64,000 bases of DNA, from assembly GCA_905182985.1 (NCBI GenBank), contig CAJJDN010000051.1, positions 257,650-321,649 on the forward strand, in the 5' to 3' direction. Shown here in pieces: positions 24,701-36,189 of the stretch. The stretch is from Paramecium sonneborni (taxonomy: Eukaryota > Ciliophora > Oligohymenophorea > Peniculida > Parameciidae). Every line of letters starts with the position of its first letter. Positions within the stretch are counted from its first letter, which is position 1. The notes beneath the pieces are model-generated. The model saw only the letters and a list, made by a program, of their open reading frames with translations, had not been told where the DNA came from and did no database searches. A program made the translations under genes and the position numbers.

Positions 24701-25255
24701 TTTTTGGTTAAACTTTCATTCTTGCTGTTACTTCAACTATTAATTTTGGATTGAGAAATGGTGGAGGTTTAGGAGAATCATTAACTAGTTATCCTGATGC
24801 TTATGATGATCCTACTTTATATTGGGGCAGATATTTCTTTGATTTTACATTTTTCATCATTTTTAACATCCTTTTTATTTAAATCATATTTGGTATTATT
24901 TTGGATACTTTTGGTGAATTAAGAGATGAAAGACAAGCTTTAGTTAAAGAAATTGAAGGCAAGTGTTTTATATGTAGCTAAGAAAAAAATGATATTGATA
25001 CTAAGTATAATATATCTTTATTATTTTAATAGAGGTACTAAAGGATGGCATTATCATATTTATTTGGAACATAGTGTATATCATATGCTATATTACATAA
25101 TTTATATTAAAAATAAAGATCCAAATGATTGCAATTCGTTAGAAAAATATGTTAATAAATGTATCATTGAAAAAGAAACTAAATTTTTCCCTTTTGGTAG
25201 AGCCCTCTAAACAGAAGAATTAGATAATGATGAAGAAATAATAGAAAAATAATGA
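15756..25255 (+). CDS. IP3-receptor-type intracellular Ca2+ release channel
   Basis: About 3131 aa after four introns: 15881-15902 (22 nt), 24139-24163 (25), 24443-24471 (29) and 25005-25032 (28). The 8.2-kb central exon is a single uninterrupted frame. An N-terminal beta-trefoil/MIR region (GDIIYFKSYLSDDFKG; later GDVVTIKNRYLGGYLC) is followed by a huge helical RIH-type solenoid. The pore region begins near residue 2725 (YWRLLKDLSFLLCLIIVVLL). The signature FGLTVYAFFNPYIYAVILLD, a filter GGGLGE near residue 2975, FGIILDTFGELRDER and the post-pore zinc motif CFICSQEKNDID...GWHYH are all IP3R/RyR hallmarks. The size is nearer IP3R (~2700) than RyR (~5000). Ciliates have a family of such channels on ER, alveolar sacs or contractile vacuole. 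IP3 binding itself cannot be judged by eye. Confidence 0.95.
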
Positions 25256-25267
25256 ATTTTAATATTT

Positions 25268-25486
25268 ATGCAGCTTATCAGATATTTATATATATCTATA
25301 TTAATAACAACTATCTTATTAACAGAAGGTAAGAATCATTCTAAAAATAATTAAATTGTTTAAAAAAATAAGAATCAATTAGAAACAAAAAAAATGTTTA
25401 TAAAAATTCTATATAGATATTTATATTTTCTAAATGGATATTTGTCTGAAAAATAATAAAGTAAGAATTTTGAAGTAGTTAAATGA
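25268..25486 (+). CDS. small protein with predicted signal peptide
   Basis: 72 aa, no intron, starting 12 bp after the channel stop. The N-terminus MQLIRYLYISILITTILLTE is a textbook signal peptide or anchor, and the remaining ~52 residues are basic and polar (KNHSKNNQIVQKNKNQLETKK). No Cys, so it is not a disulfide-rich toxin-like peptide. No family is recognised. Its promoter would have to lie inside the channel gene. It could be a genuine secreted peptide, or a chance ORF in the channel's 3' flank, since TGA is rare in such DNA. Confidence 0.42.
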
Positions 25487-25563
25487 TGAAATTTCAACAT
25501 ATCATTAAATCAATATATGGTAGAAATAAATAAATAAAAAATATTTTAATATGATTATGATTT

Positions 25564-26100
25564 TCATTCTTATGTATCTGTTAGAATTCTTTGTAATAAT
25601 TCAGCCAAATCTCTTCCTGTTTATTCATAATCTTTCCAATTATTCCAATCATTTCCAGCTGCTTTGATTAATCTCTTATAAACAAAGAAATGTGTTCCAA
25701 CCCAATTAGTTATTTTATCTTATAATTGATCTTCAGTGTATTAATCAATTCCTAAAAATTTGCCAAGATCAATAACTTCTTCATTATTTTCAAAGCAATT
25801 TCTTGTATCAATAGGTAAAGACTATAATAAATATAGAATGAATACATTATAGAATTATTGACCTTCAGCAATTAATGGATTAATTTCAGATGTTGAAGCT
25901 ATATCGGCTTTTCTAAGGAAATATCCTGTAAATAGATAGGCATCTTTATGATCTTAGTCAGTTCCACATTTGGTGACTGTAAATGGACCTTTTTAATTAA
26001 AATAGGACCAAACTCCTTCTAGTGCTTCTTGATTTGCATCTCTTTCAACAGTAGCCAAAGCTGAGATGAACAATAAAGTTAGAATAATATGGGATTTCAT
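25564..26100 (-). CDS. secreted protein, unknown family
   Basis: 178 aa, intronless. The N-terminal signal peptide (SHIILTLLFISALATVE) is followed by a mature domain with two Cys (TKCGTDQD and RNCFENNEE) and several Trp/aromatic residues (EGVWSYFNQKGPF, NWVGTHFFVYKRLI, NDWNNWKDYEQTGRDL). It contains three NxW-like segments near the C-terminus but no canonical repeat. The composition is far richer in G, D, E and W than flanking DNA, so coding status is secure. The two Cys could form one disulfide. Ciliates have lineage-specific families of such secreted proteins; I cannot name the function. Its ATG is 27 bp from the divergent CFAP57 start. Confidence 0.82.
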
Positions 26101-26127
26101 AATTATAATATAATTAATTATTTTAAA

Positions 26128-29100
26128 ATGGATGATAAGAAACGTAGAAATGAAGATAGAAGACTTAAATTAGATGTGATATAATCATATGGTAGTTTAT
26201 GTTCAGCAAAATTTAAAGATAGCATAAGTATAATAGAGGGTAGATAATTAAAATATTAAGTTATTAGATGACTAAAGGAGATTACTCTATCCAGTTGGTA
26301 AATTTATAGCTTAGAAATTTATTGATAAACCAGATACTCAATTTATTAGATTATCTGATAATCTTGATATAGTTTCCTGTATGGCTGTTGCTCCAAATAA
26401 GAGGTAATAATATAAAAATGATTTAATTTAAATAGGACATTAGCAGTTGCAGAAAAAATGAAAAATGAAACAGTTCCTTAGTTAGTAATTTATAATTTGA
26501 AAGCTCATCCAAGTAAAATGGAAGCTGAGAAAAAACCATATAAATATTTAGATACTAAATCATCAGCATTTATTAGTATGGCATTTTCACATACAGATTC
26601 TAGGTAATAATTATAAGTTGAATATGAATTAGGTTTTTATTATGTTTGACAGGTGCCCCAGATTATTTATTAATATTTGTAGATTTAATAAGAATGAAGC
26701 ATTTAGCTTTATCTGCAATAGGATAAGAACTAACGAGAATATCAATATCCCCTAAAGACAATCATATGGTGGCTGTAAGTGGAAAAAATTACTTTAAAAT
26801 ATTAAGAGTTTAAGAAAACTCCTTTATATCATTAACAGATTAAATAAAGAGATTGGCACCTATATAGACATTCACAGATCATGCATGGTTTGAAGAAAAC
26901 AAGGTAATTTTAGCAAATGATAAAGCTGAAATATTTATTATTCATGATAATGATGTAAGACAATATATAAATAATGCATTTAATGATATAAGAGGTCCTG
27001 GAGTATCAAGTTTGATTGCATTTTCTAAAGGATTTTTGGTTGGATCAGATAGTGGTCATTTTGCACTTTGGATAAGAGGCGATGATCATGATAAATAGAA
27101 AACAGAAGATGGTATTGAAGTAGTAATGGATTTATAATTCTTGAAGAAATGGAGATGTGAAAGAAAAAGTTAAGTAGTTAGTATGGATATAACAAAACAA
27201 GAAGATTTAGTAGCAGTGGCATTTTCTAATAATGATATTTGTACAATAGAAATGGGGTAAGTATTGCCTAATTCAACTGAAGTGTTAGAATCATATAAAA
27301 ATAATGAAAAGTTTTTAAAGAGAGAAGTTAAATTTGATTTTTTATTTAATGGGTTCCATAATGCTCCAATTACTCATTTAGATGTTTGTTTATAGAGACC
27401 ATTAATAGTTACAGCAAGCAAATATGATAGTACAATAAGAATATGGAATTATGCATATCCAAGATGTGAATTAGCTCGTAAATTTTATTTAGGAGATGAT
27501 GGTAATTAATAAGGTTTAGGAACGAAAGAAAATTAAAGTACAACTTAAGATATTTCACCTTTATGTTCAGTAGGTTTTCATCCAACAGGTTATTATTTAG
27601 CAGCAGGATTTTAAGATAAATTACGTATATTTCATGTTTTGCATAGTGAATTACGTGCATATAAAGAAATGGCTGTAAAATGTTGTACATAAGTAAAATT
27701 TAGTTAAGGAGGTCATATGTTAGCAGTAGCATATCCTAGAGCTAAGAGTAGTCATTACTATATAAATATATATGATGCATATACTATGGAATTCATGCAT
27801 ACTTTAAAAGGACATAGTAATTAAATAACTGATTTAATTTGGGGAATTAAAGATACATTTTTAGCTAGTTGTGGATTAGATGGTAGTATTTTTGAATGGA
27901 CTCCAAATGATTGGTCAAGAAAGGATTATGTCTATAATACTAATAAATATACTTCTTTAATTTATGATCCACCAATTGGAATGTTAATTGCTGCAGGAAC
28001 AGAAAGTATTAAAGATAAAAGTGAATAAGATAAAATTGATACTAAATATATAGTAAGAGAATAGAGAATAGTTTAAAATGGAATTAGTACAGGTAAAGAT
28101 CATCATTTTCATGATCTTGGATAATAAAAATTAACATAATTAGCATATATTTAATCATTATACAATTAATTTGGAATTATTGGAGGTACAGAAAATGGAT
28201 AAATTAAAATATATTCTTATATATTTAATTAAATGGCTTTTGAAACTATGCCAGTTCATTAAGGTGAAATTACTAGAATTAAATGTAGTCCAGATGGTAG
28301 ATATGTATTCTCCACTGGATCTGATGGAGCTTTATTTATTTATTAAGTTTCTGAAATCTCTAATGATGGATAAATTTATGCATCTAAAACAGGTGCTGAA
28401 GCTAAAGAATAAATGGATGATATTGATAAAATTAATCCTAAAGCTGGTGTTGTAGATGAAAATTTAGCTGATGTTTTATTAGTATCAAGAAATGAAATTG
28501 AAACTTATATTGCTGAAATGAAAAAACTTCATAATGATTTATAAGATCTTGATTAAAAAACTGATTTCAAAGTTTAAGAAGAAAAAAGAAAAGTTGAAAA
28601 AGAAAAATTAGAAATTGAAAAATAAATGAATAATGAAATAGCTGCTTGGGCTGCTCGTTATGATTAATTAAAAGCTTAAAAATCTGCTGCTGAAAAAGAA
28701 TCAGCTAATTTATTTAAAAATGTTGAAAATAATCATTTAAAAGCAGTTGAAGAATTAGAAAATTTATATGAAAGAAAATTAGCATTTGAAAATGAAAAAT
28801 ATCTTTAATTAGAATAAGATTTAATGGAAGAAAGAAGAAGAAATTAAGCTTAAGCTAAAGAATTTGAATAAAAACATACATAATATATTGAAGAATTAAA
28901 AGAAAAGTTTTATAAGAATTTCTAAATTACAGCTAAAGCTTTAGAAAATAATTAAAATTAAGCTGATTAATTAAAAGCTACTTATGAAGAAATCTTAGCT
29001 TAATAAGAAGAGGATCATGAATTTGAAATTAAAGATCTTAATGATAGATAGAAAAAAGAAATTGATAGACTAAAATGTTTATTAGCAGAAAAAGATTCTA

Positions 29101-30424
29101 AATTTAAATAAGAATAAAAATTAGTCTCTGAATTAAGATTAGAAAAAGAAAATCTAGATAAAAGATTGTAAGATAAAGAATAAGCTTATTAATTATTAGA
29201 AAAAAATCTTAAAGAAGCTGAAACTAAAATAGATGTTTAATGCAAAGATTTAGAAGATAAAGATGATTAATTAAAAAAAAAAGATAAAAAAATATCTGAA
29301 TACAAAGATAAAATAAATGTTTTATAAAAATCTAAACATGTTTTATCTTTTAGAACTACTGAAATGAAAAAATCTTTAGAACCTAAAGAAGCATAAATTG
29401 AAAAATTAAAAGAAGAATTATTTAGACTAGAAAGTGAATTTGCTAAATAATTAAAAATTAATAGTGAATTAAATTCAAAAATTAATGAAGAAACTAGTAA
29501 AACTAATGCTCTAACTCATGATTTAAATTTATAAATTTAAACTACTAAAAAAAAAGAAAATATTATTCAAAATATTACAAGAGATATTCATAATTGTGTA
29601 CATTATATTGATGATAAAGTAATATATATATATTTAATATATTTTTAGGAATGGAAAAAAGAAATGACAAAATTGTATTAAAGATATGTGTTACAATAAG
29701 AAATTAAGTAAAGTTCTAATGATCCTCGTTCTATAGAAGAAATGAATAGACATATAAATCATTTAGAAAAGAGTGCAATTTAAATAAATTCTAGTACAGA
29801 AAAAATGATGGTTAGAAGAGAAAAAGAAATTTACAAAAGAACAAGTGAAAATTAATAACTAATTCATGAATTAAATGAAATTAGAAAATAATGTAAAGAT
29901 TATGAAACAGAAAAATCAAATTTAAAAATTGAAAATGATAAATATAAAAAAGAAAATGAAAAATATAAATAAGAAATTAAAGTATTATAAACAAAAATTG
30001 GTAAAAATATTGGAGAAGTATTAATATTAGTTTATATTATTAGTAAAATGTTGAAATGATGAATGAAGATTTGATGTAATAATCTTAATAGCCTATTCTA
30101 CCTCAGGCTTTGAATATAAATAAATAAGGAAGTGCTTAAGCAAGATTATAATCATTACCATAAAAAAATAACAAAATGGGTAAGATTTTAAGAGGCCCCA
30201 ATTTCGATAAATAAAAATTATAACCATTTGAATTTTAAAAGAATGTAGAATTATAAAATTAACTGCAAATTGCCCTTAATCAACTATAAGCCCATGAATC
30301 TATGATAAAAAATTTCAAAAAGATTTTGAAAGAAAAAGGTATTGAAGATCCCTATGCTGATGCAGAATAAGAATAAAGTTAGTTTGGAAGACCTTTAAGC
30401 TCTATTTTTGGTAGTAGAGTTTGA
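26128..30424 (+). CDS. CFAP57: cilia- and flagella-associated protein 57 (WD40 + coiled coil)
   Basis: About 1385 aa after five introns: 26201-26222 (22 nt), 26404-26435 (32), 26604-26632 (29), 29619-29648 (30) and 30018-30043 (26). The N-terminal half is a double WD40 propeller: LLYPVGKFIAQKF, FISMAFSHTDS, NAPITHLDVCLQRPL, STIRIWNY, VGFHPTGYYLAAGFQDKLRI, LKGHSNQITDLIWG and SPDGRYVFSTGSDGALF. From about residue 760 it becomes a continuous coiled coil. The motif DIHNCVHYI near the C-terminus is a family signature. CFAP57 (WDR65) is an inner-arm dynein regulator on the axonemal doublet. The length and domain order match the family. The C-terminus ends in a short Gln-rich and helical tail. Confidence 0.95.
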
Positions 30425-30450
30425 TTAAGAAATTATTAAATATATTTAAT

Positions 30451-31017
30451 ATGCAACAAAATAATTTTTCAGAGTACACAGAAGTTCAAAGTTTCAAATT
30501 CTTATTTATGAGAGATGTTAAATTAATCTTAGAAATAGCTGCTGAAACCGAAACTTTACTTGAACATTTCCAAAACGATAAGACTTTACAATAATTAGTT
30601 TTAAATAAATTGATCAATTAAATCAATAACTCAAATAAAGTTCACCAAGAAATATAAAAAGATCTTGAACAAAAAAGTGATAGCATAAAATTAAAAATAA
30701 AAGTTTTAAAAGCTGAAGTTAGAGAATTGGTTGAAATACTAATGGATGAATTTGATAATGACTAAGTAAGAAATTTGCTTTATAAATATTCTGATCATAA
30801 TTTAGAAGATGTTGTTAATCCATATTGGCAACTCATCTAATAGGTTAAATTAAGTGAAATTCAAGAATAATAAATGAATTTATTAAAAGCAATTAATAAA
30901 CATGGAGAATCGCTAAGGACTTTAAGCCCTGTCATTTACAATGAAAAAGATATCAAATAAGTGATTAAAGAAAAGAAATAATTTGTTAAGGAAAAGATAC
31001 AAGCCTTAATTAAATGA
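30451..31017 (+). CDS. small coiled-coil protein
   Basis: 188 aa, no intron, 26 bp after the CFAP57 stop on the same strand. It is almost entirely alpha-helical with heptads (RDVKLILEIAAETETLLEHF; KLKIKVLKAEVRELVEILMD; VIKEKKQFVKEKIQALIK). The moderately acidic middle includes HNLEDVVNPYWQLIQQ. There are no enzymatic motifs and no membrane segment. Position beside CFAP57 suggests, but does not show, an axonemal or cytoskeletal role. The balanced amino-acid composition makes it a confident gene. Confidence 0.75.
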
Positions 31018-31104
31018 GTTTCTATTAAAATAATATAGTATAAAAATGAATAAATAATATGATTAATTTCAAAAATAAAATAAAAAAATAAAAAACTTAC
31101 TAAA

Positions 31105-31287
31105 ATGAATAGTTCCAATTTGCTTAGAAAGCCTAAAGCTTAAATAACCATAAAATAGAGTGAATGGAATTTACAATTAGAAAAATGTAGATTAAATGCT
31201 CCAAATCCTATGAGCAAAAGCTTTTTCTCAAATTAAAGTATGTTTGAATCTCAATAAATAATCATGCAAATATAAAGTCAAGCTTGA
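31105..31287 (+). CDS. small basic ORF, unknown
   Basis: 60 aa, no intron: a Lys/Arg/Ser N-terminus (SSNLLRKPKAQITIKQSEW), then a Ser/Met/Gln-rich C-terminus. No domain is recognised. Its last 60 bp overlap the tentative 3' end of the minus-strand gene 31228-32088, so one of the two ends is probably misplaced. It might be a short tail exon of the gene upstream, but the preceding stop at 31015-31017 is clean. Confidence 0.38.
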
Positions 31288-32088
31288 TTCATCTTCGCTT
31301 TCTGAGTTAAATACATATAAATAAACTATTTTAAAATGCATTAACAATTAATTTAAATGCTTTCCTTTAGCAATAAGATTCCTACTACTTTATTTATTAT
31401 GGAAGCTGGTTAAGGATTAGATTCTAATACATCTGATGTTTCTGTAATGTTTCTTATAGATATAATAATAGGAATATTGCATTTAAGTTTTTATCGTTAA
31501 GGAATTTCATCTTATTTTATTATCTATTATTCGATTTAATCTTAAAATACACCTACATGAGAAGATCATCAAAATTTAATCTAAATCAGAATATTTCTTT
31601 ATAAGAGAGTTCATCTAAAACAATTTAACCACAATTCATTTCAACTTAGATTAAATGTATTCTATTTTATGGATTTAGATCTATTACTAAAGCATCATAT
31701 TAATGAAACTTATCAACTATAATTTTAATTGATAATCTTTAATATAGGTAAATTTGATAAATATTTTAAATTGGGAATCTAATTTTGATCTATTAAAAGT
31801 AATTGATAACATTCAAAATCAGAGTATTTTATAAACTCATATAAAGATTAAGATTTTTTCACTTAACAGCTTATTTAAAATCCATTTTTTAATGGATAAA
31901 TGTTATATTACATAAGAAAAAAATTTTTCCTTTGTTTTTTTATTTAATATATCCACATAAATTTATTTTTGAATAAATTAAAAGACCTAATTTATGTCAG
32001 TTATATATAGATCATTTTTCAGTCTGATTACAATAGGTATTAGAAAATCAATTATAAGTGTAAAATTGAAAATTTCACTATTAGACAT
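31228..32088 (-). CDS. poorly resolved multi-exon gene, unknown
   Basis: Coding-like segments lie on the minus strand in changing frames, implying several short introns that I could not all place. The start is ATG 32088 (SNSEIFNFTLIIDFLIP). Middle segments are YDALVIDLNPQNRIHLIQVE and NCGQIVLDELSYKEIF. The C-terminal part is NIPIIISIRNITETSDVLES through a 20-nt intron to NSESEDESSLTLYLHDYLL and a TGA at 31228-31230. The composition (D, E, P, G content) is better than intergenic DNA. No family is recognised. The 3' end overlaps the small plus ORF. Confidence 0.42.
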
Positions 32089-32326
32089 AGAATTCTTTTG
32101 ATTCAAATATTAAATATTAAATTCTAAATTCTCTAAATATCTAAAAATAAAAAATTTCAAATTTAATAAACAGATTGATGGATGAGAAAATTTTTATGCG
32201 AATTAGATTAATAATGTAAAATAGTTTAAACTTTTTTTAGAAATGAAAGAAAGAAAGTTCGATTAAAACTTTAAAAAATTAAATAATTATTAGAAAATTT
32301 TTGTATTTTTTTTAATTTATAAAATA

Positions 32327-33731
32327 ATGAATTCTCCTAGCAGTCCAAACAGAGTGATTAATAATCAATTCCGTTTAAGGAAAAAATTATCAGCAGGGTC
32401 ATATGGTGTAGTATTTGAAGCAGAGGATATAGTAAAGAATCAAATGGTGGCAGTGAAAATAGAGAAAAAAGAGAAGAATTCAACTTTGGATAGAGAAATT
32501 CATATATTAACAAGATTATAGGGTACATAAGGAGTTCCTAAATTAATATGGAGTGGAACTGATAATAATTCAAACGTGCTTGTGTAATAGTTATTGAGTA
32601 AAGATATTGGAGCTTATCTAAAAGAGTATAAAAAGTTTTCATTAAAAACAGTGTTAATAATAACTGATTACTTATTATAAGTTATTCGAAGAATTCATAA
32701 CAAATCAGTAGTACATAGAGACTTGAAACCAGAAAATATAATGTACCATTCTAAACAGATATATATCGTTGATTATGGGATTAGTAAGTTGTATAGAGAT
32801 AATAACTTAAAACATGTGTAATAATTTGAATAAATTTGATTAAGTCCTTTTAAAGATGGAAGATCCTTTGTAGGTACAACAAGGTATGCTTCAATAGCAG
32901 CTCATAAGGGATATGAAATAGGAAGGAAGGATGATTTAGAATCAATAATTTATATAGACATTCTTTTATTAAAAGGGTATACATAAATTATTAACTTAGA
33001 TTAAAGATCTTTGCCATGGTAAAACATGTTAGGTTAAAATAATAAGGAACGCTAAAAATAAGTTGGTGAAAAGAAGATAAAAATGACACCTTAAGAAATT
33101 TGTATGGACTTGCCAATAGAATTTGCAAAAGCCTTAGAGTAGATATAGATACAAATATAGATATATTAAATCCTTGTAGTATTAAAGCGACCCTGATTAT
33201 GATTACTTGATATAATTATTTAGGAAATTGGCATAATCAAGGAAGATTGATTATGATGATATCTATGAATGGACTGTTACTAATAATAATACATAAATTT
33301 TAAATCAAAAATAAGAGAACTCAATAATATAGGTTGCTTCTTTGTAATAATTTGAAAGAACTCCTATATCTAAATAAAATAAATGGTAAATTTTAGTAAA
33401 ATTATAGCCATTCATTAAAAGTGCCTTCAACTCATGACATCTTATAAGATAGAAAGAGATCTTTTTAAAATGATTCTAAAATTTAGTTACTAAAAGTTGA
33501 TGATTTAAATAAATCGATAGAAAACACTTATTAATTGAGTTAGATGGTACATGATTTTGACTCAAAGTAAGATTACATATCCTAAGATGATGCAATAGAT
33601 ACTTTATTTACAAGATATAATACATTAAAAAGTTAGAATATTGAAATGTAATATCATTTATTTAAAATAGTCATCATCCTTAGAATGAAAAAAAGTAATA
33701 AAGTGGATAAAAAAATTTATAAATAAAATGA
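32327..33731 (+). CDS. casein kinase 1-type protein kinase
   Basis: 436 aa after introns at 32818-32844 (27 nt), 33139-33160 (22), 33386-33407 (22) and 33648-33670 (23). Kinase motifs are KLSAGSYGVVFEAED, VAVKIEK, VVHRDLKPENIMYH, IVDYGISKLYRD and GTTRYASIAAHKGYE with RKDDLES, which is the CK1 substitute for APE. EWTVTNNN closes the domain. CK1 enzymes phosphorylate acidic or primed Ser/Thr and act in trafficking, cilia and DNA repair. The activation motif is DYG, not DFG. The first intron is 27 nt (3n) with an in-frame TGA, so failure to splice gives early termination. The C-terminal ~110 residues are polar, Gln/Ser-rich and family-variable. Confidence 0.9.
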
Positions 33732-33889
33732 TTTCAACGATCTGTTAATTTTATTTTCAATCTTATAAATCTTTATTTATAAAAATATCTATAATAGATT
33801 TTCATAGAAATTTAAATACATATAGATCTAAAGAATAGTAAAATAAAAAAAAAGTAGTTTAATTTATATTTTGATTTAATTTTAGATAT

Positions 33890-34168
33890 AAACCAAATAT
33901 GATGTCATTTAGTTATGAATTTAAATCGATGCTTCTCTGTATTGCTTTTTAGGGTTACTGAAAGTATTTTTGAAATGGTTGATTCCAAATCTTGTTCTAA
34001 TAATCGACATTTATTAAATACCATCAGCTTCTTCTAATTAGGAATTGGAACTAACTCCTTGCAAATTGATCAATCTCAAAATTTAAATAGTGGAACACAA
34101 CCTGAATTATGATGCTAATTGTTGATTTGCCCTAAGATATAAATAATTCTGTACAATCGAAACTGCAT
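33890..34168 (-). CDS. tentative small gene, 3' end unresolved
   Basis: From ATG 34168 a short exon (QFRLYRIIYILGQINNQHHN) joins, through a possible 44-nt intron, to a hydrophilic stretch (SNSQLEEADGIQQMSIIRTR, then FSNPKKQYREASIQIHNQM). Beyond that the frame runs on into AT-rich sequence toward the CK1 gene without a clear stop, so the right 3' end is unknown. The opposite strand also holds a 65-codon ORF (33915-34112). Only one of them, or neither, is likely real. No family is recognised. Confidence 0.28.
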
Positions 34169-34301
34169 TTTTATTTATTATGTAGGCTTAATGATTGATG
34201 ATGAATAAACAATGGTCTTAGCTAAGCTCAAAAATCCCCGCATATTAAATTTTAATATTTTTATATATTATTTTGATATTTGTAGGAGTATATTAATTAA
34301 A

Positions 34302-36065
34302 ATGAGTGATATTGTTTTAGGAGAATATGAATAACTTGAATTGGATAGTGAATCTCATGATTCTAAATTATTGCCATAACCATAATAATACATTGAAGAA
34401 ACATTAGAGGACATAATCAAATAATAGCCTATATTTTTTGAACAAGAAATTTAATCAGGAAATTTTAATTTGTTAGTATTACATACTCCTGAGAATTTGA
34501 ATGAATTAGATTCAACAGGATACGCATTAATTCATCATGCAATTTCTTTTGAAAGATTAGATATAATTAAATACTTACTTTTGAAAGGAGCAAATCCTTT
34601 AATAAAATCTCAAATTCAATAAAGTTGTTTGATGATGGCTTGTCATTTTGGTAACTAAGAATTAGTAAGACTCTTTATAGATTTAGGCAATAATATCAAT
34701 GAGTAAGATAATTTATTATTTACTCCATTGCTTTATGCAATTAAATGCAATAAATAGTTGATTGCTCTCTATTTGATAGCTTTATAAGCTAAAACAGATA
34801 TATCAGATAATGCTGGATGTACAATTATGCATTGGGCTGCTTATACTAATGATGTGTATATGCTCAGATATTTTGAAGGAGATAATTCATATAATTTATA
34901 GGATTCTAAAGGCAAAACTCCTTTGATTAGAGCAATATCAAATTATTCAAATGATGCTGTTGAATATTTACTTAGAACATACCCAGATATTATGCCTAAT
35001 TATGAAATGGATCTAAAGACAATAGCTATTAAAAAAATAGTAGAAACTATTAAATACGAAAACTTCATTAAAAAGTATAATACTAAATTAGTTCAATATA
35101 TTGTAATGGGTTTATTCTATTTCATAATTGGGGTACTTGTAGTTTTCAATTTTTAAAGATTAAATAATGATGATACTTATGGCTATAGTATTACTTTGAT
35201 TTCATTAATTATTACACTCTATAGTTTATTTTACTGTATCATATTTTTATAGAAGAGTACAAGTAAATAAGAATAAGGCAAAAAGATGTGTAACAGTTTA
35301 GGACATCCTAAAATTAGTTATGAATGCCATCATAATAATGATGGATAGCATAGACATCATATTTTAGAAGAGGAAATTAATTTAGATGAAATTTAAGATG
35401 ATTTAGAAAATAATAATTTATCAAATTTATCAGAATTATTAAGAGCAGTCAAGTTATATTTTGAAAAGGATGAACAATTTATTGATTTTGATATTACAAG
35501 AACATGTTCTAAATGTAAAATCATTTAAAAAGCATAAGTCTATCATTGTGATCATTGCAATATCTGCGTAAATTATTAATTTATTAATTTAGGTTAAAGG
35601 ATTTCAATTTCATTCTATTTATTTGAACAAATGTATAAACAATACAAATCATTTTTTTTATGTCTTCTTTTTGCTCACATACTTTATAACTTTTATTACT
35701 AATGTTTACACTACTTATTATACAATATCCAAAAATCAAAATAGTATTACATTATTTTTTTTCCTTCCTGTGTTTTCCAATCTTACTTTCATTGAATTAA
35801 TTGGATATTATGGTATGATTTTTGGAATCTATGTTATTTCAATCAATTTATTAGTTTAAGTATATCTTATTTTAATATTTAGATTGCATGTATCTTTTCC
35901 AATTTGACTGAACATGAATTACTAAATTCAGAAAAATATAAATATCTATATGAACTTGTACTAATTTAAGAATTTTATTACATGAAACTAAAAAAAGTTG
36001 GAGACATATTTGAAAATGCTAAATCTTATATTTGGAATCAATACAATGAATTAAGAATCTTATGA
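34302..36065 (+). CDS. ankyrin-repeat DHHC-like membrane protein with degenerate QFHS motif
   Basis: 571 aa after introns at 35568-35592 (25 nt) and 35860-35882 (23 nt). About five ankyrin repeats come first (GYALIHHAISFERLDIIKYL, SCLMMACHFGNQELVRLFI, GCTIMHWAAYTNDVYMLRYF, GKTPLIRAIS). Then come two TM segments (YIVMGLFYFIIGVLVVF; TLISLIITLYSLFYCIIF), a Cys-rich domain, and further TM segments (FFYVFFLLTYFITFI; ELIGYYGMIFGIYVISI). This is the Akr1/HIP14 (zDHHC13/17) palmitoyltransferase layout. The Cys-rich domain aligns exactly (CSKC, HCDHCNIC, LNKC) but the catalytic DHHC reads QFHS at about residues 427-430 and the following Trp is Tyr. The acyl-accepting Cys is therefore missing, so it is probably a non-catalytic substrate-binding or chaperone homologue. 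Confidence 0.88.
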
Positions 36066-36189
36066 TATAATATAATTTAAAGTCATATAAATATCATAAT
36101 AAGTATATTTTTTGAAATAAATTTCTCTATTATACAACAATATGAATTTTGTATAATTTATTTTAAAAATTGAATTCTAAAATAAAATA

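Noticed and set aside
24953..25210. 85-codon ORF at the end of the channel gene
   Set aside because: It reads through the 28-nt intron at 25005-25032; its second half is the IP3R C-terminus, its first part another frame.
33915..34112. 65-codon plus-strand ORF
   Set aside because: The opposite strand has a more hydrophilic, protein-like frame; neither is certain, and I kept only the minus one at low confidence.
35623..35859. Plus-strand ORF 35623-35859 as a separate small membrane protein
   Set aside because: It is the in-frame third and fourth TM region of the ankyrin/DHHC-like gene, joined by introns on both sides.
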